This document shows, piece after piece, positions 49,504 through 59,536 of a stretch of DNA of 64,000 nt. Origin of the DNA: Chlorobiota bacterium (GTDB lineage Bacteria; Bacteroidota; Ignavibacteria; Kapaibacteriales; UBA961). The position numbers and the translations under genes are program-made. Position 1 is the first letter of the stretch; each line of letters starts with the position of its first letter. The notes under the pieces are model-generated. The model saw only the letters and a program-made list of their open reading frames with translations, was not told where the DNA came from and made no database searches. The stretch is from assembly GCA_014191195.1 (NCBI GenBank), contig BJGZ01000006.1, forward strand, positions 1 to 64,000, given 5' to 3'.

Positions 49504-50538
49504 CTATTTTTCAATAATAGTTCCAGATCTAAAAAATGCACTCCACTTTTTTATCAAATCTTTTGATAAAGTAGCTTTTTTTACAGCTCTAAAATTGGAA
49601 TATAAAGCTGTTTTACCCTGAATGATATACCATAATTGCGATTCAGGTTGTTGGTGATCTACAGTACTTGGAGCTTGTAATAAAAGAATAAGCCAAGGAA
49701 ATTCTGATTTTTTATCCTCTTTCATATATTTCAATGTCGCTTTTGGTGCCCTCTGCTTGAAGTCTTGATAAATCATTTGAGAAAATTCTTTAAAGTTCGC
49801 ATTTCTTATATCCCTTAAAGTCATCATAGCCCCATATTCTGTCCAAAGTTCCGGCTGCTCATTGTCGTGAAAAAACTCCATAAGACTAAATGTAGAATCT
49901 TCAGATATATTTTGAACTCTCCAGTGTTCATCTACTGGCCACGGTAATGAGAATGCTTCTCCCTTTAATGTATCTCCGCCACAAATTTTATCAAAAAGCC
50001 CATTTCCTTCTTTGTCTCCTGCGCCTTTTGTAATTGATAAGTCGTTACAAGCAGATTGTTTGTCACCTAAATAAGCATAAATCTGTCCCCTTAAATTTCG
50101 TAATGATGCATTATTTGGCTCTATCATTAATGCTTTGTTTAGTATTGGTAAAGCTTGTTTGTGTTTATTACCATATAATAAACTTACTGTATAACTATAG
50201 TATGCATCCATCAATAAAGAATCATATGTAATAGTTAAAAGGAAGTCTTGCTCTGCTAAATCTGGTTTACCTATTTTTAAATGACATGTTCCCCGATTAA
50301 AATATGCCCTTGCCAATGTGCTATCTAAATTGATTGCTTTAGTATATAATTCTATAGCCTTAGGACAATCATTTGCATCATGTCTTTTCATACCAAGCTT
50401 GAATATTTCTACTGCATCTTGTGCACAAAATAAATCTATCGTACTGCTAAAAAACAATAATAAAATGAATCTTGTAATTATATATAATCTATAAGGATAC
50501 ATAAGAATTTTGAGATAAGTGTATAATGCTGAAGTCAA
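49504..50538 (-). CDS. Exported TPR-repeat protein, unknown function
   Basis: 344 residues with a hydrophobic signal-like stretch at about 16-38. The internal Met13 would give a shorter signal peptide ending DLFCAQ and may be the true start (start at 50502). Tetratricopeptide repeats occupy about 45-160 (KAIELYTKAINLDS, ARAYFNRGTCHLKIG, QALPILNKALMIEP). The C-terminal half has no recognised motif but carries many charged and aromatic residues. It is likely periplasmic or outer-membrane. Its stop is two bases from that of the convergent nfu-like gene. Confidence 0.7.
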   Translation of the reverse strand: MTSALYTYLKILMYPYRLYIITRFILLLFFSSTIDLFCAQDAVEIFKLGMKRHDANDCPKAIELYTKAINLDSTLARAYFNRGTCHLKIGKPDLAEQDFLLTITYDSLLMDAYYSYTVSLLYGNKHKQALPILNKALMIEPNNASLRNLRGQIYAYLGDKQSACNDLSITKGAGDKEGNGLFDKICGGDTLKGEAFSLPWPVDEHWRVQNISEDSTFSLMEFFHDNEQPELWTEYGAMMTLRDIRNANFKEFSQMIYQDFKQRAPKATLKYMKEDKKSEFPWLILLLQAPSTVDHQQPESQLWYIIQGKTALYSNFRAVKKATLSKDLIKKWSAFFRSGTIIEK

Positions 50539-50605
50539 TATAACGTGTTTTAATCATCGAAAATATGTCTTGTTCTGTATATTTGCTAAAAAATGATAAT
50601 CCTCT

Positions 50606-51649
50606 ATGATTTTATGCGATAAAAATATCATCCTACCTTCATCTTTACCTTCTGGTTTTAATGATATTACTTTTATTGATGGTAGAACATTAACAAATCA
50701 AGATCTTATTGATTCAAAGTGCACTGCTTTATTTGTTCGTTCCGTTACAACAATAAATGCATCTTTATTGAAATCTTCGAATATATGTTTTGTTGGAACT
50801 GCTACTGCAGGAATTGATCATATTGATAGGAAATATCTGAATGATCGTTCGATTGCTTTTGCATCAGCCCCTGGATCTAATGCTGTAGCAGTTGCTGAAT
50901 ATGTATATTTTGCATTATTATCATATTCGCATACTTGTAATATATCATTGAGAGGTAAAGTGCTTGGTATATTTGGATTAGGACAAGTAGGTAAGCGAGT
51001 GGCTAAGATTGCTGAAACATTGGGAATAAAAATTATAGCATCAGATCCATTCCTTGAGGAATCAGGAATTATGTATCAGAATATACAATGGCGGAAAAAA
51101 AGGGAAATTTTACAGGAAGCCGATATTATTAGTATTCATACTCCATTAACATATCATGGTGCATATCCAACAGCATATATGTTTTCTAGAGATGAATGCG
51201 AAATAATGTCTGCATCACTTCTTATTCAAACAAGCAGGGGTGGCATAATAGAGGAAACAGCATTGCTGAAAAAATTACAGACATCTCATCTTTTACTTGC
51301 GATTGATGTATGGGAAGAAGAGCCATTATGGAATGCTCATATTGCACATCATTCATCTACATGTATGGCTACACCACATATTGCAGGATATACAAAAACC
51401 GCCAGAGAAAGGGGAGGTGAAATGATTGTAGAAGCATATGCAAGGTTTAAAGGACTTCGTATATCAGAACACATAAACAAGCAAAATTATATAGATGATA
51501 AAGATGTGTACAATACTCTACAGCTTCATCGATTTGCAGAAAATAAAAGGACAGTTCTTAAACATCACGATGTTGATTCTAAGTATTTTGATGAATGTAG
51601 ACAACAGTGCTTGCAAGACATAGAGACAATGAAAGATCCACTATTATGA
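50606..51649 (+). CDS. pdxB: Erythronate-4-phosphate dehydrogenase
   Basis: 347 residues of the D-2-hydroxyacid dehydrogenase family, resembling PdxB of the DXP-dependent pyridoxal phosphate pathway. A substrate loop APGSNAVAVAEYV and the Rossmann motif GIFGLGQVGKRVA are visible. The catalytic segments are TSRGGIIEE and the His region at ATPHIAGYT, preceded by DVWEEEP. The C-terminal dimerisation domain is present. Its stop overlaps that of the convergent ACMSD gene by six bases. A related hydroxyacid dehydrogenase activity is possible. Confidence 0.85.
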   Translation: MILCDKNIILPSSLPSGFNDITFIDGRTLTNQDLIDSKCTALFVRSVTTINASLLKSSNICFVGTATAGIDHIDRKYLNDRSIAFASAPGSNAVAVAEYVYFALLSYSHTCNISLRGKVLGIFGLGQVGKRVAKIAETLGIKIIASDPFLEESGIMYQNIQWRKKREILQEADIISIHTPLTYHGAYPTAYMFSRDECEIMSASLLIQTSRGGIIEETALLKKLQTSHLLLAIDVWEEEPLWNAHIAHHSSTCMATPHIAGYTKTARERGGEMIVEAYARFKGLRISEHINKQNYIDDKDVYNTLQLHRFAENKRTVLKHHDVDSKYFDECRQQCLQDIETMKDPLL

Positions 51650-52651
51650 TGAAGTAGGAAGAGAAATTCCTAAAAATTCCATTGCGGATTGAGAGAATAT
51701 CTGATTTTTTATGTGTTGAGGTATTGACATTTTTTCTAAAAATTCACCATGGTTTAAATCTCCTAAAGGGAAAGGATAATCTGTTCCATAGCAAATTTTA
51801 TCAGCACCAAAAATTGACAGTAAATATCTGAATGCATCATCATCATGAGTAATACCGTCAATCCAAAATTTACCAATATAAGATTTGGGATCTTTGATAT
51901 GATTGATATTACATAAGTCTTGTCTGGCATGCCATCCATGAGATATTCTTCCAAAAGTAAATGGGAATGATCCTCCAGCATGACTAAACAACACTCTTAA
52001 TTTTGGAAATTTATCAAAGATGCCACCAAAAATCATTGAAGTAACAGCAAGAGTTGTTTCTGCAGGCATACCCACAAGCCATTCCTGAAAATATGATTTC
52101 ATTCTTTCGGCACCAGCCATCTCCCATGGATGAATCATGAGGCAAACGCCAAGTTTTTCGGCAGCTTCATAAAAAGGGAATAAAGATTCATGATCTAGAT
52201 TTTTACCAAGTATATTAGATCCTATTTGTAAACCAGGCATATTCAATTCAAGTTTACAGCGTTCCATTTCTTTAATTGCAAGAGAGATGTCTTGCATGGG
52301 AACTGTACCTAAACCAATAAAACGAGGATATTGATTGCACACAGAAGCCAAGTGATCATTCAAAAACATAGACCAATCGAGTCCATGTTCTGGTTTTGCC
52401 CAATAATTAAATAAAACTGGAACGGTACATAATGTCATATAATCAACATGATGCATATCCATATCTTGTAAAATAGATACAGGATTCCAACAATTTTCTT
52501 GTATTTCTCTAAAAAACACACCATCATCTCTCATCATCTTTGCAGATCCAGGTTTGTGATGATCGAGAGTAATAAAACCACCATAACCATATTTATCTTT
52601 TAAAGATGGCCAATTCTGTGGCAATATATGTGCATGAATATCTAGTTTCAT
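51644..52651 (-). CDS. 2-amino-3-carboxymuconate-6-semialdehyde decarboxylase (ACMSD)
   Basis: 335 residues of the amidohydrolase superfamily. Zinc ligands are seen as His6/His8 (DIHAHILP), a His in MIHPWEM, a His in FSHAGGSFPF and an Asp in GTDYPFPLG. The whole sequence follows animal-type ACMSD closely as I recall it (YGYGGF, ENCWNP, YWAKPEHGLDW, WLVGMPAETT). The enzyme decarboxylates the product of 3-hydroxyanthranilate dioxygenase in tryptophan breakdown by the kynurenine route. No other kynurenine genes are in the window. The next gene upstream is an ABC ATPase, 16 bases before the start. Confidence 0.9.
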   Translation of the reverse strand: MKLDIHAHILPQNWPSLKDKYGYGGFITLDHHKPGSAKMMRDDGVFFREIQENCWNPVSILQDMDMHHVDYMTLCTVPVLFNYWAKPEHGLDWSMFLNDHLASVCNQYPRFIGLGTVPMQDISLAIKEMERCKLELNMPGLQIGSNILGKNLDHESLFPFYEAAEKLGVCLMIHPWEMAGAERMKSYFQEWLVGMPAETTLAVTSMIFGGIFDKFPKLRVLFSHAGGSFPFTFGRISHGWHARQDLCNINHIKDPKSYIGKFWIDGITHDDDAFRYLLSIFGADKICYGTDYPFPLGDLNHGEFLEKMSIPQHIKNQIFSQSAMEFLGISLPTSS

Positions 52652-52667
52652 GTATGATTATACCTAT

Positions 52668-54440
52668 TTAAGAAAAAGAATGATTTCCTGGAATCGCATC
52701 AATAAGACGTTGTGTATATTCTTGTTGCGGATTTTCATAAATATCTCTAGCATTTCCTATTTCAATTATAGAACCAGCATTCATCACTGCAATACGATCA
52801 CTAATAAACTTAACAACGCTTAGATCATGGGAAATAAAAATATAAGTAAGCTTGAACTCTTCGCGTAATTGCACCAAAAGATTTAATACTTGTGCTTGAA
52901 CAGATACATCTAAGGCAGATACAGATTCATCGCAAATGAGAAATTCAGGTTTTAGTGCAAGAGCACGTGCAATACAAATTCTTTGTCTTTGCCCGCCAGA
53001 AAATTCATGAGGATAATTGCTAAAATGATATGGTTCAAGATTTACTTTATCTAGTAAATACAGCACATATTCTTTTCTTTGTTTTTCATTATCAAGTACT
53101 TTATGAACATTTAGCACTTCCATTATTGCGCTGCCCACAGATAATCTAGGATTTAAAGAACTATATGGGTCTTGAAAAATGATCTGAAAATTCTTTCTTA
53201 AACCTTTTAATTCATGCTTAGATAAAGACCTAATATCTTGTCCTTTAAACATAATAGAACCATCTGTTGGCTCTACTAATCGTAAAATAGCTCTTCCTGT
53301 AGTTGTTTTACCGCAACCTGATTCGCCAACTAATCCAAGGGTTTCACCTGGTTTAACATCAAAAGAGATATTATCCACAGCTTTTACCATTTCGGAAGAA
53401 TTCCCAAAAAGACCGCTATTTCTCATTGGAAAATATACTTTTAAATTGTCAACTGTTAATAAAGGTTGAAGCGATGATAACTCTTCATTTCTTTTATTTA
53501 TTTGTTCTTCAGAGACAATATTATGTTCTACAACTTCATCTATCGAAGCATGTGCAAGAGACTTAGCAGTTATGGAACCATCTGGATTTTCATCCATAAA
53601 ATCACGAACTGTAGGTAAAATGTGCAGTTTTTTGTCTAAGCGAGGACGGCAAGCTAATAATCCTTTGGTATATGGATGTTGAGGATTTTGAAAGATATCT
53701 TGAACACTACCTTGTTCAACAATTTTTCCTTTATACATTACTATGATATCATCGGCAATTTCAGAAACAACACCTAAATCATGAGTAATGAACATCATAC
53801 CCATATTATGTTTTTTTTGTAAATCCCTCATTAAATCAAGTATTGTAGCCTGAACAGTAACATCTAATGCAGTTGTTGGTTCATCGGCAATCAAAAGGGA
53901 TGGATTGCAGCTCATGGCCATAGCAATCATCACTCTTTGCTTTTGTCCGCCAGATAATTGATGTGGATATTGATCAATCATTGCTTCTGGACGGGGTAAT
54001 TGTGCTTCTTTCATTAATTGTAAAACTCTATGTCTGGCTTCATCCTTAGAGATATTTTCATGGAGTATAATTGCTTCCATAATTTGTTGTCCACATTTAA
54101 TAACAGGATTAAGCGAAGTCATAGGTTCTTGAAAAATCATAGATATTTGATTTCCCCGGTATTTTCGCATTTTATCTTCGGGTAAAGACAGTAAATCGGT
54201 TTGTGAACCATCTTGTTCTGTGAATAATATCTCGCCCTGAATTATGCGTCCTGGTGGGTCTGGAATTAATCGCATTACGCTTAAAGAAGTAACACTTTTT
54301 CCTGAACCTGATTCACCTACAATTCCTAAAGTTTTTCCACGCTCAACAGAAAAGCTAATATCTTGCACAGCTTGATGAGTACGTTCTTCGGAACGAAATT
54401 CAGTTATAAGATTTTTTACCTGTAATAAAGGTGTATTCAT
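52668..54440 (-). CDS. Oligopeptide-type ABC transporter, two fused ATPase domains
   Basis: 590 residues with two complete nucleotide-binding domains, like YejF/GsiA. The first has Walker A GESGSGKS at 42-49, LSGGQKQR and [10 protein letters not shown]. The second has [16 protein letters not shown] and [10 protein letters not shown]. Both halves carry the oligopeptide C-terminal motif around NPQHPYT and NPQQEYT. It powers uptake of peptides, nickel or glutathione-like compounds. No permease or binding protein is adjacent, so the partners lie elsewhere. Confidence 0.92.
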   Translation of the reverse strand: MNTPLLQVKNLITEFRSEERTHQAVQDISFSVERGKTLGIVGESGSGKSVTSLSVMRLIPDPPGRIIQGEILFTEQDGSQTDLLSLPEDKMRKYRGNQISMIFQEPMTSLNPVIKCGQQIMEAIILHENISKDEARHRVLQLMKEAQLPRPEAMIDQYPHQLSGGQKQRVMIAMAMSCNPSLLIADEPTTALDVTVQATILDLMRDLQKKHNMGMMFITHDLGVVSEIADDIIVMYKGKIVEQGSVQDIFQNPQHPYTKGLLACRPRLDKKLHILPTVRDFMDENPDGSITAKSLAHASIDEVVEHNIVSEEQINKRNEELSSLQPLLTVDNLKVYFPMRNSGLFGNSSEMVKAVDNISFDVKPGETLGLVGESGCGKTTTGRAILRLVEPTDGSIMFKGQDIRSLSKHELKGLRKNFQIIFQDPYSSLNPRLSVGSAIMEVLNVHKVLDNEKQRKEYVLYLLDKVNLEPYHFSNYPHEFSGGQRQRICIARALALKPEFLICDESVSALDVSVQAQVLNLLVQLREEFKLTYIFISHDLSVVKFISDRIAVMNAGSIIEIGNARDIYENPQQEYTQRLIDAIPGNHSFS

Positions 54441-54517
54441 AATATGATTAGATACAAAGAATAGATATTGACAATAAATTAAGGTTTTAGGAATAGATGA
54501 ATATCGTTAGAAATCGC

Positions 54518-55063
54518 TTATTTACTTATTAAAGCGATAGTTTCAATTTCTATTAAGACATCTTTTGGTAATCGGCTAACTTCTACAGTACTTCTTGCTG
54601 GTTTTGATTCCCCAAAATATTCATTATACACTGTATTAATTACAGGAAAATCGCTCATATTTTTAATAAATACTGTTGTTTTAACAACATCATTGGCGGT
54701 AAGCCCAGCAGCTTTTAATAATGCATCAATATTTGCAAGAACTTGCTTTGTTTGAGCAGCTATATCACCTTCGCCAATAATATGAGTACCATCGGCTGAT
54801 AGAGGGATTTGGCCTGATAAAAACAATACATTGCCTGCAAAAATACCTTGTGAATAGGGTCCAATGGGTGCAGGGGCTTTGTCTGTTAATAATATTTTTT
54901 TCATAGATTTTTTGGAAGAGATAAATGGAATTGTATCATTATTGGAAATTGCTAAACTAGGGAAATGACAATAAAAGAACAGAGAAATCAGAAAGACAAT
55001 TGTAAAATAATAAGAAGAAATACATGAATCCCAATTTTTGGGTACACTTTGTTTATAAATCAT
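54518..55063 (-). CDS. ridA-like: RidA-family (YjgF) protein with hydrophobic N-terminal extension
   Basis: The RidA core is complete: [18 protein letters not shown], the active-site Arg in [12 protein letters not shown], and a final [10 protein letters not shown]. RidA enzymes hydrolyse reactive enamine/imine intermediates from PLP enzymes. From the ATG at 55063 the protein has 181 residues, with a hydrophobic stretch (about residues 18-38) resembling a signal peptide or anchor. The family's normal start corresponds to the ATG at 54904 (128 residues). I list the long form because its frame is open for 53 codons and leaves only nine bases to the upstream gene, while the short start leaves 168 unexplained bases. 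The start is therefore uncertain, the family is not. Confidence 0.85.
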   Translation of the reverse strand: MIYKQSVPKNWDSCISSYYFTIVFLISLFFYCHFPSLAISNNDTIPFISSKKSMKKILLTDKAPAPIGPYSQGIFAGNVLFLSGQIPLSADGTHIIGEGDIAAQTKQVLANIDALLKAAGLTANDVVKTTVFIKNMSDFPVINTVYNEYFGESKPARSTVEVSRLPKDVLIEIETIALISK

Positions 55064-55072
55064 ACTTCACCT

Positions 55073-56467
55073 TTATTCTTTTTCGAATGAATATTTTTTG
55101 CCTTGCATTGGTAGTAAGATTTTCATGCCATCGTGCATAATATTACTGGCAGATGCGGCTAAGGATTCGCAAGCTTCTTGATCTCCATGAAGCAATACTA
55201 ATAATTTGGGTTGTACCTGTTCAATAAAACCTAAAAGATCCTCTTTACAAGCATGAGCACTAAATCTAAAATTTTTGATTGCACATTGTCTTTTTACAGC
55301 ATGAGGACCAAACATAAATTTTTGATTAGGCTCTGAATGAGACAATGCATATCCTGGAGCATCTGGATCTTGCCAACCAATAAAAGCGATGCCATAATTT
55401 CTTTTTTGCATCCAAGAATGCGCTAATTTATAGCTAATTGTTCCTGGGTTCATCATGCCACTAGAAGCAATAACAATAGACGGAGTAGAAAAATAAGGTC
55501 CTTTTTCAATATCATCATATGGAATATCAATTTGGGGAATATCTGCTATTTCAAATCCAGGCTTAATTCTAGGAGAGGTATAGCAATATCTATCTACGAT
55601 AGCTGATATTTTTTTTCCCATTCCACCAGAAAAAATTGGCAAAGTTGGAATTAATCCTTTTTGTTGCATTTCAAAAATAATACAAAGAATTTCTTGTGTT
55701 TTCCCTAAAGCAAAGCTTGGAATTAAAATACTTCCATTTTGATTACTAATAGCATTAATGAATTTGGCAAGTTCAGCTTTAGATGTAGCGAAAGATAATT
55801 CTTCTGACTCTTTGGCTCCATTTGTGCTTTCACAAAACAATACATCTATATGATGCTTGGGAAAAGATGCTCCAGGAATCAAAGTTTGTTTTTTGAATTG
55901 CACATCTCCTGTATGAAAAACTGATAAACCATTCCATTCACATAATATACCTGAAGATCCTGGAATATGTCCTGCATCAAAAAAAGTACACTTGACAGGC
56001 ATAAGGCCTCTTCTGCCTATAATCTCAAATGGTTCTTTATATGAATATGTTTCGAATACCGTAGAAATATATTCTGCAGTTTCTTTGGTATACAAACTCA
56101 AAGCATCTTGTTTAAATTGCGATATATCAATCTGCTCTCGAATAAGTTTGTTTGTATTTTGTAACATTACTGATGTAATATCACGAGTTAAAGCAGTGGT
56201 TATCAAGCGCAAATATGGTTGTTCTTTTAGAATATAGGGCAAAGCACCAATATGATCTGTGTGTGCATGTGTTATTAATAATGCATCAGTTGGTTCATCT
56301 TCAATAGAATGGATTGAAGGAAAAGCATGAACTGATCTATTTTTGGGATGTAATCCAGCGTCTACTATAATCCCAGTGCCCCCAAAATTAAGAAATGTTG
56401 AATTGGCTCCAATTTGTTCTGCACCACCTAAAACATTAAAGTGTATCATGGGCTTTTGCGATTGCAT
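55073..56467 (-). CDS. MBL-fold RNA-processing exonuclease-like protein (CPSF/YSH1 type)
   Basis: 464 residues. A metallo-beta-lactamase core with THAHTDHIGALP and the ligand sites DAGHIPGSSG and FHTGDVQFK is followed by a beta-CASP domain (SSGMMNPGTISYKLAHSW) and the C-terminal HACKEDLLGFIEQ and LHGDQEA motifs. Bacterial relatives act as endo- or exoribonucleases. It starts one base before the asnB stop (shared base in TAATG), so asnB and this gene are coupled. The in vivo substrate is unknown. Confidence 0.87.
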   Translation of the reverse strand: MQSQKPMIHFNVLGGAEQIGANSTFLNFGGTGIIVDAGLHPKNRSVHAFPSIHSIEDEPTDALLITHAHTDHIGALPYILKEQPYLRLITTALTRDITSVMLQNTNKLIREQIDISQFKQDALSLYTKETAEYISTVFETYSYKEPFEIIGRRGLMPVKCTFFDAGHIPGSSGILCEWNGLSVFHTGDVQFKKQTLIPGASFPKHHIDVLFCESTNGAKESEELSFATSKAELAKFINAISNQNGSILIPSFALGKTQEILCIIFEMQQKGLIPTLPIFSGGMGKKISAIVDRYCYTSPRIKPGFEIADIPQIDIPYDDIEKGPYFSTPSIVIASSGMMNPGTISYKLAHSWMQKRNYGIAFIGWQDPDAPGYALSHSEPNQKFMFGPHAVKRQCAIKNFRFSAHACKEDLLGFIEQVQPKLLVLLHGDQEACESLAASASNIMHDGMKILLPMQGKKYSFEKE

Positions 56468-58392
56468 TATTTACCCATCCATACTCTATGCCAAAGCGCT
56501 AGATTTAAAGCTGTGTATAAGGCTTTACCATATTTACCCCTGTTATTTTTATGATCTTGCAGCATAACCCTTAGATAACTTTTGTCTAAAATTCCATCTT
56601 TTACCAATTGGGATTCTAAAATTGTATCGGAGGCATATGAAAACCATGGACCTCTTATCCACTCTGCAACAGGAGCCGCAAATCCTTGTTTTTTTCGATA
56701 GATAATATCAGGAGGTAAAAGTGGCTCAACCGCTTTTTTGAGTAAATACTTAGTTTCTTGCATTGATTTCATTTTTAGAGATGGGTGAATTCTCATAGTA
56801 TACTCAATCAATCGATGGTCTAAAAATGGAACTCGTGCTTCTAAAGAATGTGCCATTGTTATTTTATCAACTCTCATTAATAATAGTTCTGGCAATCTAT
56901 GTGAAAGTTCAATTCCTGCAATTCTTTGAGCATAATCTTGTGGATTAATCTGTAAATCCATCATATCTTGATCAAATCTTGTGGGCATTGCATGAACATG
57001 TTCAGCAAGATATTTTGATTGTTTCCCTAATGCTAAACGTAAATGTGTTTTTGTATAATCTACCGCCCCACCCTGATATAATGGTTCACCATCTACAGCA
57101 CGGCGCATATAATCTAAAGCTAGATATTGTTTAGCAGCCAACATAAAGGGCTTAATGGTATGATATATTAGTTTCTGAACATTTTTAGGATACCCTATAA
57201 ATTGTTTCCAATAAGAATCATGAAATTGTAAATCTCTTGTCATCCATGGATATCCAATAAACTGCTCATCGCTACCTTCACCAACTTGAATAACGGTAGT
57301 GCCAGATTCTTTGGTTAATTTACTGAGAAAATAAAGTGGAATACACACTGGGTCTCCATTGGGTTCATCTTCGTGCCAAACCAAGTTTTCAAGAATAGGG
57401 AAAGCATCTTTATGATCTATCAAAATCTCATGATGATTTGTATTGAATAATGAAGCAATAGTTCTGGCATGTTTTAATTCATTGTATTGTTCAAGTTCTC
57501 TAAAACCAACTGTAAATGAATCAACAGGACGATTCATTAATTCCGACATCAAAGCAACATTCGTACTTGAATCTATACCACCACTTAAAAATACCCCAAA
57601 TGGTACATCGCTCATCATGCGATCTTTTACAGCCTGCCTAAGCAAAACCATAATTTCATCGATAGTTTCTTGTTCATTATGCTGCCAATAATCAGCTTGA
57701 TGTGTTAAACATTTCCAATATCGTTTTATAGATAATTCTCCTTGTTTAGACAATATTCCATAATGTCCAGCAGGTAATTTATGAATACCTGCAAACATTG
57801 AATCTTTATCGCTAGACATCGAAAAGGCAAGATAATTAGCCATTTCTTCATAGTTAACTTGCTTGATTATATCTGGATGCTGAAGTATGGATTTTATTTC
57901 TGACCCAAAAACAAAGATTCCATTATTATGATAATAGTATAAAGGTTTTATGCCAACCCTATCGCGGGCAATAAATAATTTCTTTTCTGAATTATCCCAA
58001 ATAGCAATTCCCCACATTCCAACCATTTTTGATAATAGATCAATACCATATTCGGCAAATCCATAAAGAATTGTTTCGGTATCTGATTGAGATGTATAGA
58101 TATATCCTTTTTTTTCTAAATCGATTCTAAGATCACGATGATTATAAATTTCACCATTAAAAGCAATAGTAAATCTACCATCCGGAGTAGACATTGGCTG
58201 ATGTCCGGCAGGTGATAAATCAATGATAGCTAATCTTCTAAAAGCAAATCCAGCTTCACAATCGGGTGAAATCCATTGTCCTTCATCATCTGGGCCACGA
58301 TGAGAAATAATATCGCTCATTGCTTTTAATAACGATTGATTAATCCCTGATGAAGATTTAGCATATTCAATTATGCCAGCTATTCCACACAT
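56467..58392 (-). CDS. asnB: Asparagine synthase (glutamine-hydrolysing)
   Basis: 641 residues. An N-terminal class II glutaminase domain starts with the nucleophile Cys2 (MCGIAG), with SHRGPDDEGQW and FNGEIYNHRDLR. The C-terminal ATP-pyrophosphatase domain has SGGIDSS near residue 270 and EARVPFLDHRLIEY. It makes asparagine or, in some envelope loci, amidates a sugar or lipid. The genomic setting gives no strong hint for the second option. The frame begins 25 bases after the ftsW-like gene. Confidence 0.93.
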   Translation of the reverse strand: MCGIAGIIEYAKSSSGINQSLLKAMSDIISHRGPDDEGQWISPDCEAGFAFRRLAIIDLSPAGHQPMSTPDGRFTIAFNGEIYNHRDLRIDLEKKGYIYTSQSDTETILYGFAEYGIDLLSKMVGMWGIAIWDNSEKKLFIARDRVGIKPLYYYHNNGIFVFGSEIKSILQHPDIIKQVNYEEMANYLAFSMSSDKDSMFAGIHKLPAGHYGILSKQGELSIKRYWKCLTHQADYWQHNEQETIDEIMVLLRQAVKDRMMSDVPFGVFLSGGIDSSTNVALMSELMNRPVDSFTVGFRELEQYNELKHARTIASLFNTNHHEILIDHKDAFPILENLVWHEDEPNGDPVCIPLYFLSKLTKESGTTVIQVGEGSDEQFIGYPWMTRDLQFHDSYWKQFIGYPKNVQKLIYHTIKPFMLAAKQYLALDYMRRAVDGEPLYQGGAVDYTKTHLRLALGKQSKYLAEHVHAMPTRFDQDMMDLQINPQDYAQRIAGIELSHRLPELLLMRVDKITMAHSLEARVPFLDHRLIEYTMRIHPSLKMKSMQETKYLLKKAVEPLLPPDIIYRKKQGFAAPVAEWIRGPWFSYASDTILESQLVKDGILDKSYLRVMLQDHKNNRGKYGKALYTALNLALWHRVWMGK

Positions 58393-58417
58393 AGTAGTTC
58401 CACAAATGAAAAGAGAA

Positions 58418-59536
58418 TTATTTTTTTGCTGGGAATAATCCCGCTTGGGAAGAAATATTTAAGAGTATTCCTACTGCGATAGCTGAAAGAATGACAGCTG
58501 TTCCACCATAACTTAAAAATGGTAATGGTAGTCCAGTTGTAGGTAAAATACCGCAGTTGACGCCTATATTTACAAATGCATAAATAGAAATTGTTATTGT
58601 AATACCAAAAGCCAATAAACTACCAAATTTATCTGGAGCATGTTTAGCAATACGTAAACCCCTTAAAGTAAATATGATAAATAAAGCCATGATGAGCAAT
58701 ATGCCAATAAAGCCATATTCTTCTCCAATAATAGCCGAAATAAAATCGCCATAACTTTCAGGTAAAAATAAATCGCGCATATGGCTTTGGCCAGCCCCAA
58801 CACCTAAAAATCCACCATTTCCAAAGGCTAAAATTGCTTGTTTTAATTGATGATTTGAATCTTTGGTTGCTGAGTCAGACCCAATATATGACAATAATCT
58901 TTTGACGCGATATGGAGCACTAATGCCATAAATTGCGATACCAATTCCAGAAAACAATCCAATAAAACCTAAAAATCTTGTCGGGATATTTCCCGCATAT
59001 AATATCATAATAGAGATACAGCCTATAATCGTAGCTGTTGAAAAATTAGGCTGTAAGAATATCAAACCGCATACAATTCCAATTGATAGTAAAGCTGGTA
59101 CAATACCCTCTTTAAAATTGTTTAATCTATCTTGATTATCTGAAAGCCATGCTGCTAAAAAAATCACTAATGCAAATTTTGCAAATTCAGAAGGTTGAAA
59201 AGAGAATGCACCAAGATTTAACCATCTTGATGCTCCTTTCATTTTAGAACCCATCACAAATACAAGTAATAATAATGATATACCTGAATATAAAATCTTC
59301 TTATTCATAGACTTATATCTATGATAGTCTATTCTTGAAATTAAAATTGTAATAGCTAAAGCAACGAATACTCTTAAAACTTGTGACATTAAAAATTTTT
59401 CACTTGACCCATATTTAGTAAATCCTATCGTAGAGCTTGCACTGTATACAATGGGAACACTAAACATTAATAATGCAGTCATAATAAGAAGAATAAGCCA
59501 ATCTAATCTTCCAGGTATTTCAGATTCTTTTGTCAT
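58418..59536 (-). CDS. ftsW: SEDS-family peptidoglycan polymerase FtsW-like
   Basis: 372 residues with about ten transmembrane helices. Typical motifs are KGASRWLNLG, FQPSEFAK, GIVPALLSIGIVC and PLPFLSYGGTAVI, and a long loop GFLGVGAGQSHMRDLFLPE fits FtsW better than RodA. It polymerises glycan strands at the division septum together with a class b penicillin-binding protein. It overlaps the PLP-enzyme gene by four bases. RodA remains possible, because the two are hard to separate by reading. Confidence 0.88.
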   Translation of the reverse strand: MTKESEIPGRLDWLILLIMTALLMFSVPIVYSASSTIGFTKYGSSEKFLMSQVLRVFVALAITILISRIDYHRYKSMNKKILYSGISLLLLVFVMGSKMKGASRWLNLGAFSFQPSEFAKFALVIFLAAWLSDNQDRLNNFKEGIVPALLSIGIVCGLIFLQPNFSTATIIGCISIMILYAGNIPTRFLGFIGLFSGIGIAIYGISAPYRVKRLLSYIGSDSATKDSNHQLKQAILAFGNGGFLGVGAGQSHMRDLFLPESYGDFISAIIGEEYGFIGILLIMALFIIFTLRGLRIAKHAPDKFGSLLAFGITITISIYAFVNIGVNCGILPTTGLPLPFLSYGGTAVILSAIAVGILLNISSQAGLFPAKK

